A stretch of 7,620 nt of DNA from Undivivens sp041652635 (GTDB lineage: Bacteria > Omnitrophota > Gorgyraeia > Gygaellales > Profunditerraquicolaceae), in NCBI GenBank assembly GCA_041652635.1, contig JBAZGW010000067.1:1-7620 (forward strand). Direction: 5' to 3'. The translations under genes and the position numbers were made by a program. Below are positions 1 to 6,151 of the stretch, in pieces. The notes under the pieces are model-generated. The model made no database searches and was not told the DNA's origin. It saw only the letters and a list, made by a program, of their open reading frames with translations. The first letter of the stretch is position 1. Each line of letters opens with the position of its first letter.

Positions 1-87
1 CGGAGAGGCAGGGATTCGAACCCCGGGTGGAGTGACCTCCACAACAGTTTTCAAGACTGCCGCTTTCAACCGCTCAGCCACCTCTCC
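1..87 (-). tRNA. tRNA-Ser (anticodon TGA)
   Basis: A complete class II tRNA reads on the minus strand. The acceptor strands GGAGAGG (81-87) and CCTCTCC (2-8) pair over 7 bp, and base 1 gives a G discriminator. The D arm carries GGCTGAGCGGTTG. The anticodon stem encloses the loop CTTGAAA, placing anticodon TGA at 51-53. A long variable arm with a 6-bp stem (GTGGAG/CTCCAC) is diagnostic of tRNA-Ser, and the T arm has TTCGAAT. A 3' CCA cannot be assessed because the window ends at the discriminator. It reads UCN serine codons. It lies downstream of serS on the same strand, separated by the membrane-protein gene and a repeat field containing extra copies of its own 5' half. Confidence 0.97.
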
Positions 88-133
88 AGCGCTACACTCG
101 CAAAACTACGGTGATGCTATCTCAAAGCCATTT
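88..133 (-). repeat. tRNA-Ser leader segment, copy 1
   Basis: These 46 bases immediately 5' of tRNA-Ser on the minus strand recur without mismatch at 450-495, where they again abut a tRNA-Ser 5' end. Together with flanking tRNA sequence the repeat runs 67-148 against 429-510, 82 bases with one mismatch (a137 versus t499). I see no convincing promoter in it. The near identity points to a recent duplication of leader plus tRNA 5' half as one unit. Confidence 0.9.
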
Positions 134-243
134 AAGACTGCCGCTTTTCCCGCCCGCTTATTCAAAACTTACTTGCGGCGGGATCCCGTATCCTTCTGAG
201 TTCTTATTCTAGAGATACGGGACAACCGCTCAGCCACCTCTCC
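134..243 (-). pseudogene. Split tRNA-Ser 5'-half copy 1 with two-hairpin insert
   Basis: On the minus strand, 223-243 matches the tRNA-Ser acceptor 5' strand and D arm, and 134-147 matches the rest of the D loop and the anticodon-stem 5' strand. Matching stops inside the anticodon, at the base equivalent to 53. Between them is a 75-base insert (148-222). It consists of two adjacent hairpins: TCCCGCC/GGCGGGA (148-154 with 177-183) and TCCCGTATC/GATACGGGA (184-192 with 214-222). No variable arm, T arm or acceptor 3' strand follows, so it cannot make a normal tRNA. Most likely it is a tRNA-derived pseudogene or repeat unit. Confidence 0.85.
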
Positions 244-250
244 ATAAATA

Positions 251-283
251 CACGAAGCATGAAGCACGAAACAAGAAAGACGA
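251..283. repeat. Degenerate GAAGCA/CGAA word repeat, copy 1
   Basis: A short run built from near-identical words (ACGAAGCATGAAGCACGAAA, then AAGAAAGACGA). It begins just beyond the 5' end of split tRNA copy 1, with TAAATA between. The same arrangement recurs after split copy 3 (606-639), so the word repeat and the tRNA fragment were duplicated together. No coding or promoter role is visible. Confidence 0.75.
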
Positions 284-347
284 CAATTCCCCTTAAAACA
301 AAGTTTTATCGCTTCTCTTCTGTCTCTTCTTTAATTTCTCTAAAGGC

Positions 348-449
348 AAGTCTGCCGCTTTTTATACCTTAGAATTATTTAATAGGGAAATCCCGTCTTC
401 CTCTCTATTTTATTCTAGAGATACGGGACAACCGCTCAGCCACCTCTCC
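348..449 (-). pseudogene. Split tRNA-Ser 5'-half copy 2
   Basis: It is built as copy 1: the tRNA-Ser acceptor 5' strand plus D arm (429-449, identical to the functional gene), an insert of 67 bases (362-428), then the anticodon-stem 5' strand (348-361). The insert ends in the same hairpin type: TCCCGT/ACGGGA (391-396 with 423-428) and an inner TCTCTA/TAGAGA stem (402-407 with 416-421). The other half of the insert differs from copy 1 and is A+T-rich. No tRNA 3' half follows. Confidence 0.85.
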
Positions 450-495
450 AGCGCTACACTCGCAAAACTACGGTGATGCTATCTCAAAGCCATTT
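450..495 (-). repeat. tRNA-Ser leader segment, copy 2
   Basis: Identical over 46 bases to 88-133. Here it lies between split copies 2 and 3, directly 5' of the split tRNA at 348-449 on the minus strand, just as copy 1 lies 5' of the intact tRNA-Ser. Confidence 0.9.
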
Positions 496-598
496 AAGTC
501 TGCCGCTTTTTATACCTTAGAATTATTTAATAGGGAAATCCCGTCTTCCTCTCTATTTTATTCTAAAGATACGGGACAACCGCTTGAGCCACCTCTCC
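496..598 (-). pseudogene. Split tRNA-Ser 5'-half copy 3
   Basis: Near duplicate of copy 2 (348-449), offset by 148 bases. The few differences I see are one inserted base and a substitution in the D arm (cgcttgagcc instead of cgctcagcc) and a substitution in the insert (taaag instead of tagag). The insert spans 510-576, again 67 bases. The D-arm change alters the GCTGAGC segment, so this copy is drifting from the functional gene. No tRNA 3' half follows. Confidence 0.83.
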
Positions 599-605
599 AT
601 AAATA

Positions 606-639
606 CACGAAGCATGAAGCACGAAACATGAAGGACGAA
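606..639. repeat. Degenerate GAAGCA/CGAA word repeat, copy 2
   Basis: It matches 251-283 closely, starting with ACGAAGCATGAAGCACGAAA and diverging to CATGAAGGACGA. It lies next to split tRNA copy 3 exactly as copy 1 lies next to split copy 1. Confidence 0.75.
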
Positions 640-732
640 AATTCTTTAAAAACAGAAGTCGCCCTTCTAATCTCTCCGTCGGCCCATCTCCATATACCCG
701 AAGCACGAAGGACGCTGCTAATGAGAGACCAA

Positions 733-770
733 GGATTCTTTAATACGAAATCCGGGCTTCCCTTCTATCG
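733..770. repeat. Worn copy of the split-tRNA insert
   Basis: The segment resembles the insert part at about 373-408 and 521-556: a TTTAATA motif, then a GAAATCC core, then CTTCC and TCTAT. Several substitutions separate them and the tRNA flanks are gone. It looks like an older relic of the same unit. Confidence 0.45.
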
Positions 771-788
771 TCAATGAACTACCGTTTA

Positions 789-823
789 CGAAACATTACA
801 CGAAGGACGAGGCAAGAAAGACG
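789..823. repeat. Degenerate GAAGGACGA word repeat
   Basis: The words ACGAAACATTACACGAAGGA and GGCAAGAAAGACGA belong to the same family as 251-283 and 606-639, in the same orientation. The run faces an oppositely oriented copy at 892-922. Confidence 0.6.
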
Positions 824-891
824 ATACAAAGATTGCTTCGCATAGAATGCCAGAGGAGATGACGACAAATTAACAATTTATCCTGTATTAC

Positions 892-922
892 TCGTCCCTC
901 GCGCTTCATGCTTCGTCCTTCA
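892..922. repeat. Word repeat, inverted orientation
   Basis: CGCTTCATGCTTCGTCCTTC and neighbouring bases are the reverse complement of the GAAGGACGAAGCATGAAG family. It sits about 17 bases beyond the stop codon of the membrane-protein gene, within its 3' untranslated region. Confidence 0.65.
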
Positions 923-938
923 TAACCTGGCCCAATCT

Positions 939-1652
939 CTACGCCGGGACGAAGAGCTGCGTAAAGATACGGGTGATGATATTGCTCGCCACCTGGTAGG
1001 AATAGTTGCAGAAATTCACGAAAGAGAATTTCTCAAAGATAAAATTGAACATCAGGGCCAGCAAAAAGATGTTTATCATATAGATGAACGAGAACCCGAA
1101 GATGTAGTTGCCTTTTAAGAAATCGCCTTTCTTGGCGCGCATGGTCTTGGCGCTGAAGATCAAATGCAGCGTCAGGGTGAAACCGCTCAAGAATACCACG
1201 TATCCGGTCAAGTCCTTCCAAAAAATGGATACCAGAGGGTAAGCCATGAACAATACCAGCGTGTAAACAGGAAGCAGATACGGAGCGACGCGGACCAGCG
1301 GTTTAAAGAACCTGAACAGGAACTCCACTATTTTGTAGCCGCCGCGGTAGATCACCGCCGGTTCCCAGACAAAATGATGAACAATCAACAAACTAAGCAC
1401 GCCCGACCAGAAGTAAACGCGGTCGGCGCTGTCGATCAGAGAGAGTTCGTTGATAAAGGCCGCGGAAACGGTGTAAACGAAAGGCAAAAGCAGCAAGCCA
1501 AGGACGAATTTGGTTATGCCGAAAAGCTTCTGTCCCAGTTCCGCCAGTTTTTGCTTGAATCCGCCGCCTGCCCCGCCCTCTTCGCCAATGCCTGGCTCTA
1601 ATACCGGTTCGGAAACAGAAGGGTCGCCGCTAAGTTCAGGTAAGTCGTTCAT
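939..1652 (-). CDS. Multi-pass membrane protein of unknown function
   Basis: A 237-residue protein I do not recognise. Residues 1-32 are acidic and rich in Gly, Pro and Glu (ending GEEGGAGGG), probably a disordered cytoplasmic tail. Hydrophobic segments fall at about 46-66, 79-98, 122-144, 148-167 and 183-206, suggesting five membrane helices. The C-terminal 30 residues are aromatic and amphipathic, ending FTQLFVPA. Basic stretches at about 102-121 and 169-180 would be cytoplasmic by the positive-inside rule. There is no cleavable signal peptide and no catalytic motif. The start ATG lies inside the end of serS, giving a 17-base overlap, so it is probably translationally coupled to serS. The overlapping frame and hydrophobic pattern make it a convincing gene; its function is open. 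Confidence 0.85.
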   Translation of the reverse strand: MNDLPELSGDPSVSEPVLEPGIGEEGGAGGGFKQKLAELGQKLFGITKFVLGLLLLPFVYTVSAAFINELSLIDSADRVYFWSGVLSLLIVHHFVWEPAVIYRGGYKIVEFLFRFFKPLVRVAPYLLPVYTLVLFMAYPLVSIFWKDLTGYVVFLSGFTLTLHLIFSAKTMRAKKGDFLKGNYIFGFSFIYMINIFLLALMFNFIFEKFSFVNFCNYSYQVASNIITRIFTQLFVPA

Positions 1653-2904
1653 AGTTATTCATGTATGGCCTTAAGGCCTGCGGGATAAGGATTGAGCCGT
1701 CCGCCTGCTGGTAATTCTCCAGGATGGCGATCATCGTGCGCGGCATAGCCAGCCCCGACCCGTTAAGTGTATGCACGAACTCCACTTTCTTTGAATCTTT
1801 CCTGCGGAAACGTATGTTTGCCCGGCGCGCCTGGAATGCCTCGAAATTACTACAGCTGGAAACTTCCAGCCAGGCGTCCGCTCCCCCGGCATAAGCTTCC
1901 AGGTCATAACATTTAGCGGCCGAGAAACTCAGGTCTTCGGTGGAAAGAGCGACCACCCTGTAAGGCAGCCCGAGCGCCTGCAATACTTCCTCCGCGTTAC
2001 CGACAAGCGACTCCAGTTCATCGTAAGAATTATCCGGCTTGGCGAACTTGACCATCTCCACCTTGTCGAACTGGTGCACGCGGGTCAGGCCTTTTGTGTC
2101 CTTGCCGTAAGAGCCGGCTTCCCTGCGGAAACAGGCGCTGTAAGCGGTGTAATATATCGGCAGTTTCTCTTCGTCCAGTATCTCATCGCGGAAGATATTG
2201 GTCACCGGAACTTCGGCGGTAGGGATCAGGAATAGATCCTCATCTTTAAGCCGGTACATATCGTCTTCGAGCTTAGGCAGTTGGCCGGTCCCGGTCATAG
2301 AAGCGCGGTTCACCAAAAACGGCGGGGAGACTTCCCCGTAGCCGTGTTTGGTAGTATGCATATCCAGCATAAAATTTATCAATGCCCTTTCCAGCCGCGC
2401 ACCGGCATTCTTGAAAAGCAGGAAGTTGGAACTGGTCAGTTTGGTGCCGCGGGCGAAATCCACGATATCCAGTTTCTGGCAGATCTCCACGTGATTCAAC
2501 GGCTTGAAACTGAACTTCGGCGGCTCTCCCCAAGTGCGCACGATCTGTTTATTCTCCGGGGCGCCGCGGGGAAGAGAAGGATGCGGGATATTCGGGATAT
2601 TTAAGATCAGTTTGTTTACCTGTTCTTCCAGGCCGCGTAATTCATCTTCCAACACGTCTATCTTACCGGCGATCTCTTTCATCGCGGCGATACGGCCGGA
2701 GGCATCCTGCTTGTTCTTCAACAACGCGCCGATCTCCGAGCTGGCGGCGTTCTGCTGAGCGCGCAGGCCTTCAGTCTCCAGCAAAACAACCCGCCTGCGT
2801 TCTTCCTCTTCAAGCAGCGGGCCGATATCCAGTTTCGAGGCGCGTTCCGCCAGCGCCTTCCTTACCAGATCCGGATTTTCTCGTATGAATTTAATATCCA
2901 GCAT
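1636..2904 (-). CDS. serS: Seryl-tRNA synthetase
   Basis: Class II aminoacyl-tRNA synthetase of 422 residues, the usual bacterial length. It activates serine with ATP and charges tRNA-Ser in the cytoplasm. The N-terminal arm that grips the long variable arm of tRNA-Ser is a charged coiled coil at about 27-100 (LLEEEERRR onward), followed by NIPNIPHPSLPRG (102-114). Motif 1 lies near 191-211 and contains TGTGQLPK. TAEVP (229-233) lines the serine site. Motif 2 is FRREAGSYGKDTKGLTRVHQ (259-278). SSCSNFEAFQARR is at 349-361. Motif 3 is GSGLAMPRTMIAILEN (382-397), with the conserved Arg389. No strong Shine-Dalgarno sequence precedes the start, and no T-box leader is visible upstream. It overlaps the next gene by 17 bases, and tRNA-Ser lies further downstream on the same strand. 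Confidence 0.98.
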   Translation of the reverse strand: MLDIKFIRENPDLVRKALAERASKLDIGPLLEEEERRRVVLLETEGLRAQQNAASSEIGALLKNKQDASGRIAAMKEIAGKIDVLEDELRGLEEQVNKLILNIPNIPHPSLPRGAPENKQIVRTWGEPPKFSFKPLNHVEICQKLDIVDFARGTKLTSSNFLLFKNAGARLERALINFMLDMHTTKHGYGEVSPPFLVNRASMTGTGQLPKLEDDMYRLKDEDLFLIPTAEVPVTNIFRDEILDEEKLPIYYTAYSACFRREAGSYGKDTKGLTRVHQFDKVEMVKFAKPDNSYDELESLVGNAEEVLQALGLPYRVVALSTEDLSFSAAKCYDLEAYAGGADAWLEVSSCSNFEAFQARRANIRFRRKDSKKVEFVHTLNGSGLAMPRTMIAILENYQQADGSILIPQALRPYMNNYERLT

Positions 2905-3035
2905 GTTTTTTAAACACGGATTAAAAGAGGATTGAATTAAGTATTGTGTCCCCGGAATTAGGTGCTTCGTAACTTATGGTCTGTTTTAGCAGTTGCGTCC
3001 TTCATGCCTCGTGCTTCGTCCTTCGTATTCTTTTA
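2905..3035. other. Spacer between rtcB and serS
   Basis: A 131-base gap with no gene. It holds an inverted-orientation word repeat at 2995-3027 just past the rtcB stop. The 55 bases before the serS start are A+T-rich and lack both a clear SD and a T-box core. It is unclear whether serS has its own promoter or is read through from rtcB. Confidence 0.5.
2995..3027. repeat. Word repeat (CTTCGTCCTTCGT family)
   Basis: The run from GCGTCCTTCATGCCTCGTGC to CTTCGTCCTTCGT is the reverse-complement orientation of the word family found at 251-283 and 606-639. A shorter fragment, GGTGCTTCGT, lies at 2961-2970. It occupies the 3' end of the rtcB transcript, comparable to the copy at 892-922 beyond the membrane-protein gene. 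Confidence 0.65.
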
Positions 3036-4496
3036 CTACCCCTTGATCACTCCCACGGGGCGCATACGGCAGACGCGCTTTGAAATCCCGGCGCGATGCA
3101 CCGCATCCACGACGTCATTTACGTCTTTGTAAGCCTGCGGCGCTTCTTCGACCAGAGTACCGCGGCCCGAAGCTTTGACCATTATACCTTTAGATTCCAA
3201 ATCTTTCAAGAGAATCTCCGGGTCTATGGTCCGCGTCGCTTCAGACCGCGACTTTACTCTTCCGGCCCCGTGGCAGGTGGTCCCGAAAGTCTCGTTCATC
3301 GCTTTTTCAGTGCCGGTCAACAAATAAGAATTCCTGCCCATATCTCCGGGAATGATCACCGGCTGGCCGATATGTTTATATTTCTCCGGGAGGTCCGGAT
3401 GGCCGGGGGCGAAAGCGCGAGTGGCGCCTTTACGGTGGACGCAAAGTCTTTTATTCACTCCCCCTACCTGATGCTCCTCTATTTTGGCGATATTGTGCGC
3501 CACGTCGTAGATCAGGGACATCCCGAGTTTCTGCCAGGAGACGTCGAAGACCTTCCCGAAAGCCAGGCGCACCAGATGCATCAGGCACTGCCGGTTGGCC
3601 CAAGCGTAATTCGCCGCGCAGCGCATCGCCCCAAGATATGCCCTGCCTTCGGGAGAATCCACCGGCGCGCAGGCGAGCTGACGATCCGGAACGCTGATAT
3701 TATATTTTTGCAGACACTGAAGCATCTGCCGCACATAATCTTCGCAGACCTGATAACCGAAACCGCGCGAGCCGGAATGGATCATTACGGTAACCTGGCC
3801 AAGGTCCAGCCCCAATTCATCGCAGGCCCTGCTATCGTAGAGCTGGTCGATAACCTGAACTTCTATAAAATGGTTGCCGGAACCGAGCGTGCCCGACTGC
3901 GCCTTGCCGCGGGTGTAGGCCCGCTCCGATACAGCCCCCGGGTCGGCCCCCAGGATGGCGCCGCGCTCCTCCGTATATTCCAGGTCTTCTTCCGTGCCCC
4001 ATCCCCTGCCTACCGCCCAGCCCGCGCCTTTAAGCAGGATATCCTTCTCTTCGTGCGCGCTGACCTTGATATCGCCTTTAGAACCTATGCCGGAAGGCAC
4101 ATCGGCGAACAAAGCATAAACTAATTTTTCTTTCTTGTCTTTGATATCCTCGTAAAACAGGTTGGTCTTCAGCAAACGTATACCGCAATTTATGTCGAAG
4201 CCCACGCCGCCGGGAGAGATCACTCCTCCCTCCAGAGGATCGGTGGCAGCCACTCCGCCGATCGGAAAGCCATACCCCCAGTGGATATCCGGCATTGCCA
4301 GCGAGGCATTGACGATCCCCGGCAGGAACGCCACATTGGCAACCTGCTCCACGGCTTTATCCCTCAAAATATCCTTGAGCAGTTTCTCGTCCGCGTAAAT
4401 GATCCCGGGCACGCGCATACCGGGCTTGGCGCTCTGCGGCAGGCGCCAGCGGAAATCGTCTATCTTTTCTAATTGAGTCCCTTCGTTTAACGCCAT
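3036..4496 (-). CDS. rtcB: RNA-splicing ligase RtcB
   Basis: GTP- and Mn2+-dependent RNA ligase, 486 residues, joining 2',3'-cyclic-phosphate (or 3'-phosphate) ends to 5'-hydroxyl ends in tRNA splicing and RNA repair. The metal ligands fall where expected: Cys104 in DINCGIR, His209 in GSGNHF, His240 in IHSGSRGFG and His334 in DVAHN. His409 in TCHGAGR is the residue guanylated during catalysis. Their spacing follows the archaeal Pyrococcus enzyme (C98, H203, H234, H329, H404) almost exactly. MPDIHWGYGFPIGGVAA (68-84), GGVGFDINCG and the C-terminal RMRPVGVIKG are also characteristic. The start lies 4 bases beyond the stop of the DUF4139 gene, so the two are probably one transcript; the SD is weak (GGTAGG). 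Archease is the next gene upstream of that pair. Confidence 0.98.
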   Translation of the reverse strand: MALNEGTQLEKIDDFRWRLPQSAKPGMRVPGIIYADEKLLKDILRDKAVEQVANVAFLPGIVNASLAMPDIHWGYGFPIGGVAATDPLEGGVISPGGVGFDINCGIRLLKTNLFYEDIKDKKEKLVYALFADVPSGIGSKGDIKVSAHEEKDILLKGAGWAVGRGWGTEEDLEYTEERGAILGADPGAVSERAYTRGKAQSGTLGSGNHFIEVQVIDQLYDSRACDELGLDLGQVTVMIHSGSRGFGYQVCEDYVRQMLQCLQKYNISVPDRQLACAPVDSPEGRAYLGAMRCAANYAWANRQCLMHLVRLAFGKVFDVSWQKLGMSLIYDVAHNIAKIEEHQVGGVNKRLCVHRKGATRAFAPGHPDLPEKYKHIGQPVIIPGDMGRNSYLLTGTEKAMNETFGTTCHGAGRVKSRSEATRTIDPEILLKDLESKGIMVKASGRGTLVEEAPQAYKDVNDVVDAVHRAGISKRVCRMRPVGVIKG

Positions 4497-4500
4497 AAGC

Positions 4501-5886
4501 CTACCACCAGTATTTTACGGTATAATTAAGTTTAGTCTCGCCTTTGCCCGGCACGGAAATATTGAACTCGACGCTCCCGGCATCTTTTTTGCTGAAACTA
4601 TGCGAATTCTGGGTGATCTTCCAGTTGGCGGCGCGCTCTAAATGCTCAATTACCCTGACTTCAATGTTCTTTTCTTTATGGTTACGCAGGGATATCTCAA
4701 TGCTCTCTTCCGACCAGTTCTCGCCCTGGCGGGAATTAATGACTTTTCTTTCCCCCACGGCGTCAAAGGCGTCTCCGAGCTTGATCTTCACCGCTTCGTC
4801 TTCCGGAGTATGACCGAGGGAATCCTCCCCGACGAACTGCAGGCTGGAGTCCGCGTCCTGCTTATAGGCTTTAATACGGCCTTTAGGTAAAGGAATGCCG
4901 AGTTTACTTTCTTTATTGTTGCGCAATTCCAGCATAACGCTTATCTTCCGTTCACCTTCCGCGGCCCCCGGGTAAGGTTGTCCGCCGTTCTCGAAAATGA
5001 AAGTCTTTTTCACCGGGATATCCCCGGCGGAAAGCAAAGAGATCTGTTTAGTCTGGTTCTGCCGCACGGTGACCGGCCTGGGAAGCGAATAAATATGATA
5101 CTCGAAAAATGCCTTCTCCTCGAATTGCGCCCCGGAAGCGACTTTCATCTGCACGGCGTCATACATCACGGCCGGCCTTTCTTCGGCGGCGCGGTTGACG
5201 TCCCCGGCGATCAACTTCAACACGGCATCCCGGTAATCTGCGCCGCTGCGATTATCTATGCTCACCCAGCCGGAGAGGTCTATCGCGGTATCGTCTCTGT
5301 TTATTACCGCGATGTAATCCGCCAGCCAGTTGATGTTCCGCGCCAGATATGAGACCTCCACCAACTGCTTCCCCTCCCGGTTACTGGAAAGTATCCAGCT
5401 CAAAGCGGGCTTACTGATCAACCCCTGCGGCAATTCCGGGAAAGATATCTCTCTGATATTATCGCTGCGCGAGATCAGTGAGATCCCGGCGCTTGTGCGC
5501 AGGACTACGTTATCCTGATCATAACTAAGCAGCGTCCCGTCATAAGTCTTGCCTTCCCCGCTAAGCAGGTGCACGGTATTGCCGAGATATTTTGAAAGCA
5601 GTTTGTCCGCGCTGACCAGGTCATATTCGTAATTCTGCTCCAGGATCAGGCAGCCGGCCGGATCGCTTAAATTCTTAAAACGCAGAGAAGTTGCTTCTAT
5701 GGAAGCGGCCACGTCGTCGAAACGAAAATTGGAGACGCCTTTTTTTATTTCCAGGAAACGTTTATCTTTAACCAGGCCGAAATCCTGGTTATAAACAGTC
5801 AACTCCACACCTTCTTTTTCCGCCGCCGGAGCGGAACACACCGGGATCAATGATAGCACGATCAGAATGCCGAGAAGACGTTTCAT
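4501..5886 (-). CDS. Exported DUF4139-family protein
   Basis: A 461-residue protein starting with a typical signal peptide: MKRLL, a hydrophobic core at 5-16, and a likely cleavage near SAPA-AE (18-23). A Cys at 17 lacks a good lipobox, so lipoprotein export is doubtful. The mature part is nearly all predicted beta strand. It opens with VELTVYNQDFGLVKDKR (27-43) and contains YLARNINWLADYIAVIN (180-196), LSGWVSIDNRSGADYRDAVL (204-223), SLPRPVTVRQNQT (267-279), PLPKGRIKAYKQD (332-344) and LGDAFDAVGERKV (370-382). These are the sort of motifs seen in DUF4139 proteins, whose biochemical role is unknown. A strong SD (AGGAGG, 5892-5897, 5 bases before ATG) supports the start. It precedes rtcB by 4 bases, an odd pairing for a periplasmic or surface protein. 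Confidence 0.85.
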   Translation of the reverse strand: MKRLLGILIVLSLIPVCSAPAAEKEGVELTVYNQDFGLVKDKRFLEIKKGVSNFRFDDVAASIEATSLRFKNLSDPAGCLILEQNYEYDLVSADKLLSKYLGNTVHLLSGEGKTYDGTLLSYDQDNVVLRTSAGISLISRSDNIREISFPELPQGLISKPALSWILSSNREGKQLVEVSYLARNINWLADYIAVINRDDTAIDLSGWVSIDNRSGADYRDAVLKLIAGDVNRAAEERPAVMYDAVQMKVASGAQFEEKAFFEYHIYSLPRPVTVRQNQTKQISLLSAGDIPVKKTFIFENGGQPYPGAAEGERKISVMLELRNNKESKLGIPLPKGRIKAYKQDADSSLQFVGEDSLGHTPEDEAVKIKLGDAFDAVGERKVINSRQGENWSEESIEISLRNHKEKNIEVRVIEHLERAANWKITQNSHSFSKKDAGSVEFNISVPGKGETKLNYTVKYWW

Positions 5887-5891
5887 AAATC

Positions 5892-5897
5892 CCTCCT
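5892..5897 (-). promoter_or_regulatory. Strong ribosome binding site for the DUF4139 gene
   Basis: AGGAGG on the minus strand with a 5-base spacer to ATG at 5886. It is the best SD among the long genes of the window and fixes this start. It suggests translation initiates independently here, despite the hairpin-rich region upstream. Confidence 0.8.
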
Positions 5898-5921
5898 GAT
5901 GAATGAAGCGCCCCGGGCTAA

Positions 5922-5946
5922 TCCTTCGGCCTTGCTCAGGACAGGC
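5922..5946. repeat. Dispersed CTTCGG..CTCAGGACAGGC repeat fragment
   Basis: The segment contains CCTTCGGCCTTGCTCAGGAC followed by AGGC. In minus frame it would read PVLSKAEG, a tell-tale peptide of a repeat common in environmental bacterial genomes (from general familiarity, not checked). Related words recur at 7061-7140 (CCTTCGGCAGG, GTGAGCTTGTCGAAC, CGCTCAGGGCAGGC). Confidence 0.65.
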
Positions 5947-6000
5947 GCCAGGGGTTTTTCTGTTAATTGAGCGGAATTCCTCCGAAGCAATCCTCCTCTT

Positions 6001-6103
6001 TGCGCAACGATACGTTCCCGTTCATCCTGCGCATTCATCTTCGCACAAGCGAATACCTGGCCTTCCGATTGACCAGGGTACAACCACCTTAAAAACCCGT
6101 GGT
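6001..6103 (-). promoter_or_regulatory. Candidate structured leader upstream of DUF4139-rtcB
   Basis: Four stems can form in succession: TGCGCA at 6001-6006 with 6028-6033; TTCGC/GCGAA at 6040-6044 with 6049-6053 around a 4-base loop; TACCTGG with CCAGGGTA at 6054-6060 and 6073-6080 (one bulge); and ACCAC/GTGGT at 6083-6087 with 6099-6103. The second and third stems abut directly. On the minus strand this lies between archease and DUF4139 and would be a 5' leader if transcribed. I recognise no riboswitch or SRP-RNA core. It could equally be a repeat relic. Confidence 0.35.
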
Positions 6104-6125
6104 CTTCTGCGTAGGAGAATAATTA

Positions 6126-6144
6126 CGCCGGTTAAAAACCGGCG
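6126..6144 (-). terminator. Hairpin after archease, possible weak terminator
   Basis: A perfect 8-bp stem CGCCGGTT/AACCGGCG with a 3-base loop lies 7 bases past the archease stop. On the minus strand it is followed by TAATTATTCT, T-rich but without a solid run, so termination would be partial. If it works it separates archease from DUF4139-rtcB; otherwise all three share a transcript. Confidence 0.5.
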
Positions 6145-6151
6145 GCTGCAT

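Larger units (their letters stand above)
599..938. other. Gene-free repeat-bearing spacer
   Basis: I see no gene here. It holds word repeats at 606-639, 698-714, 789-823 and 892-922. The last two are in opposite orientation and could fold around 824-891. It also holds a worn copy of the split-tRNA insert at 733-770. Possible reading frames are only about 20 codons long. No clear terminator with a T-run is visible downstream of the membrane-protein gene that ends at 939. Confidence 0.6.

Noticed and set aside
67..599. CRISPR-like array from the repeated tRNA-Ser fragments
   Set aside because: Repeat lengths differ, spacing is irregular, the intervening sequences are themselves repeated, and no cas gene is nearby.
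1164..1601. 145-codon plus-strand frame
   Set aside because: It is antisense to the membrane-protein gene. Its composition is polar and low in structure, whereas the minus frame shows clear membrane helices and overlaps serS as expected of a real gene.
2905..2994. T-box leader controlling serS
   Set aside because: There is no AGGGTGGNACCGCG-type core, no specifier stem and no terminator in the available space.
3096..4124. Long open frame of 342 codons on the plus strand
   Set aside because: It lies wholly antisense to rtcB, whose catalytic residues are all in place. The translation is Arg/His/Pro-rich with no recognisable domain. It is a shadow of high-G+C codon use.
6040..6080. Possible SRP RNA core (CGGAAGG between paired arms)
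   Set aside because: The GGAA loop-like bases are present, but the conserved AGCAG segment opposite and the rest of the SRP domain are missing.
5883..6083. 66-codon minus-strand frame overlapping the DUF4139 start by ATGA
   Set aside because: The overlap looks like coupling, but the frame crosses the dispersed repeat (PVLSKAEG) and hairpin sequence, its residues resemble no protein, and DUF4139 has its own strong SD.
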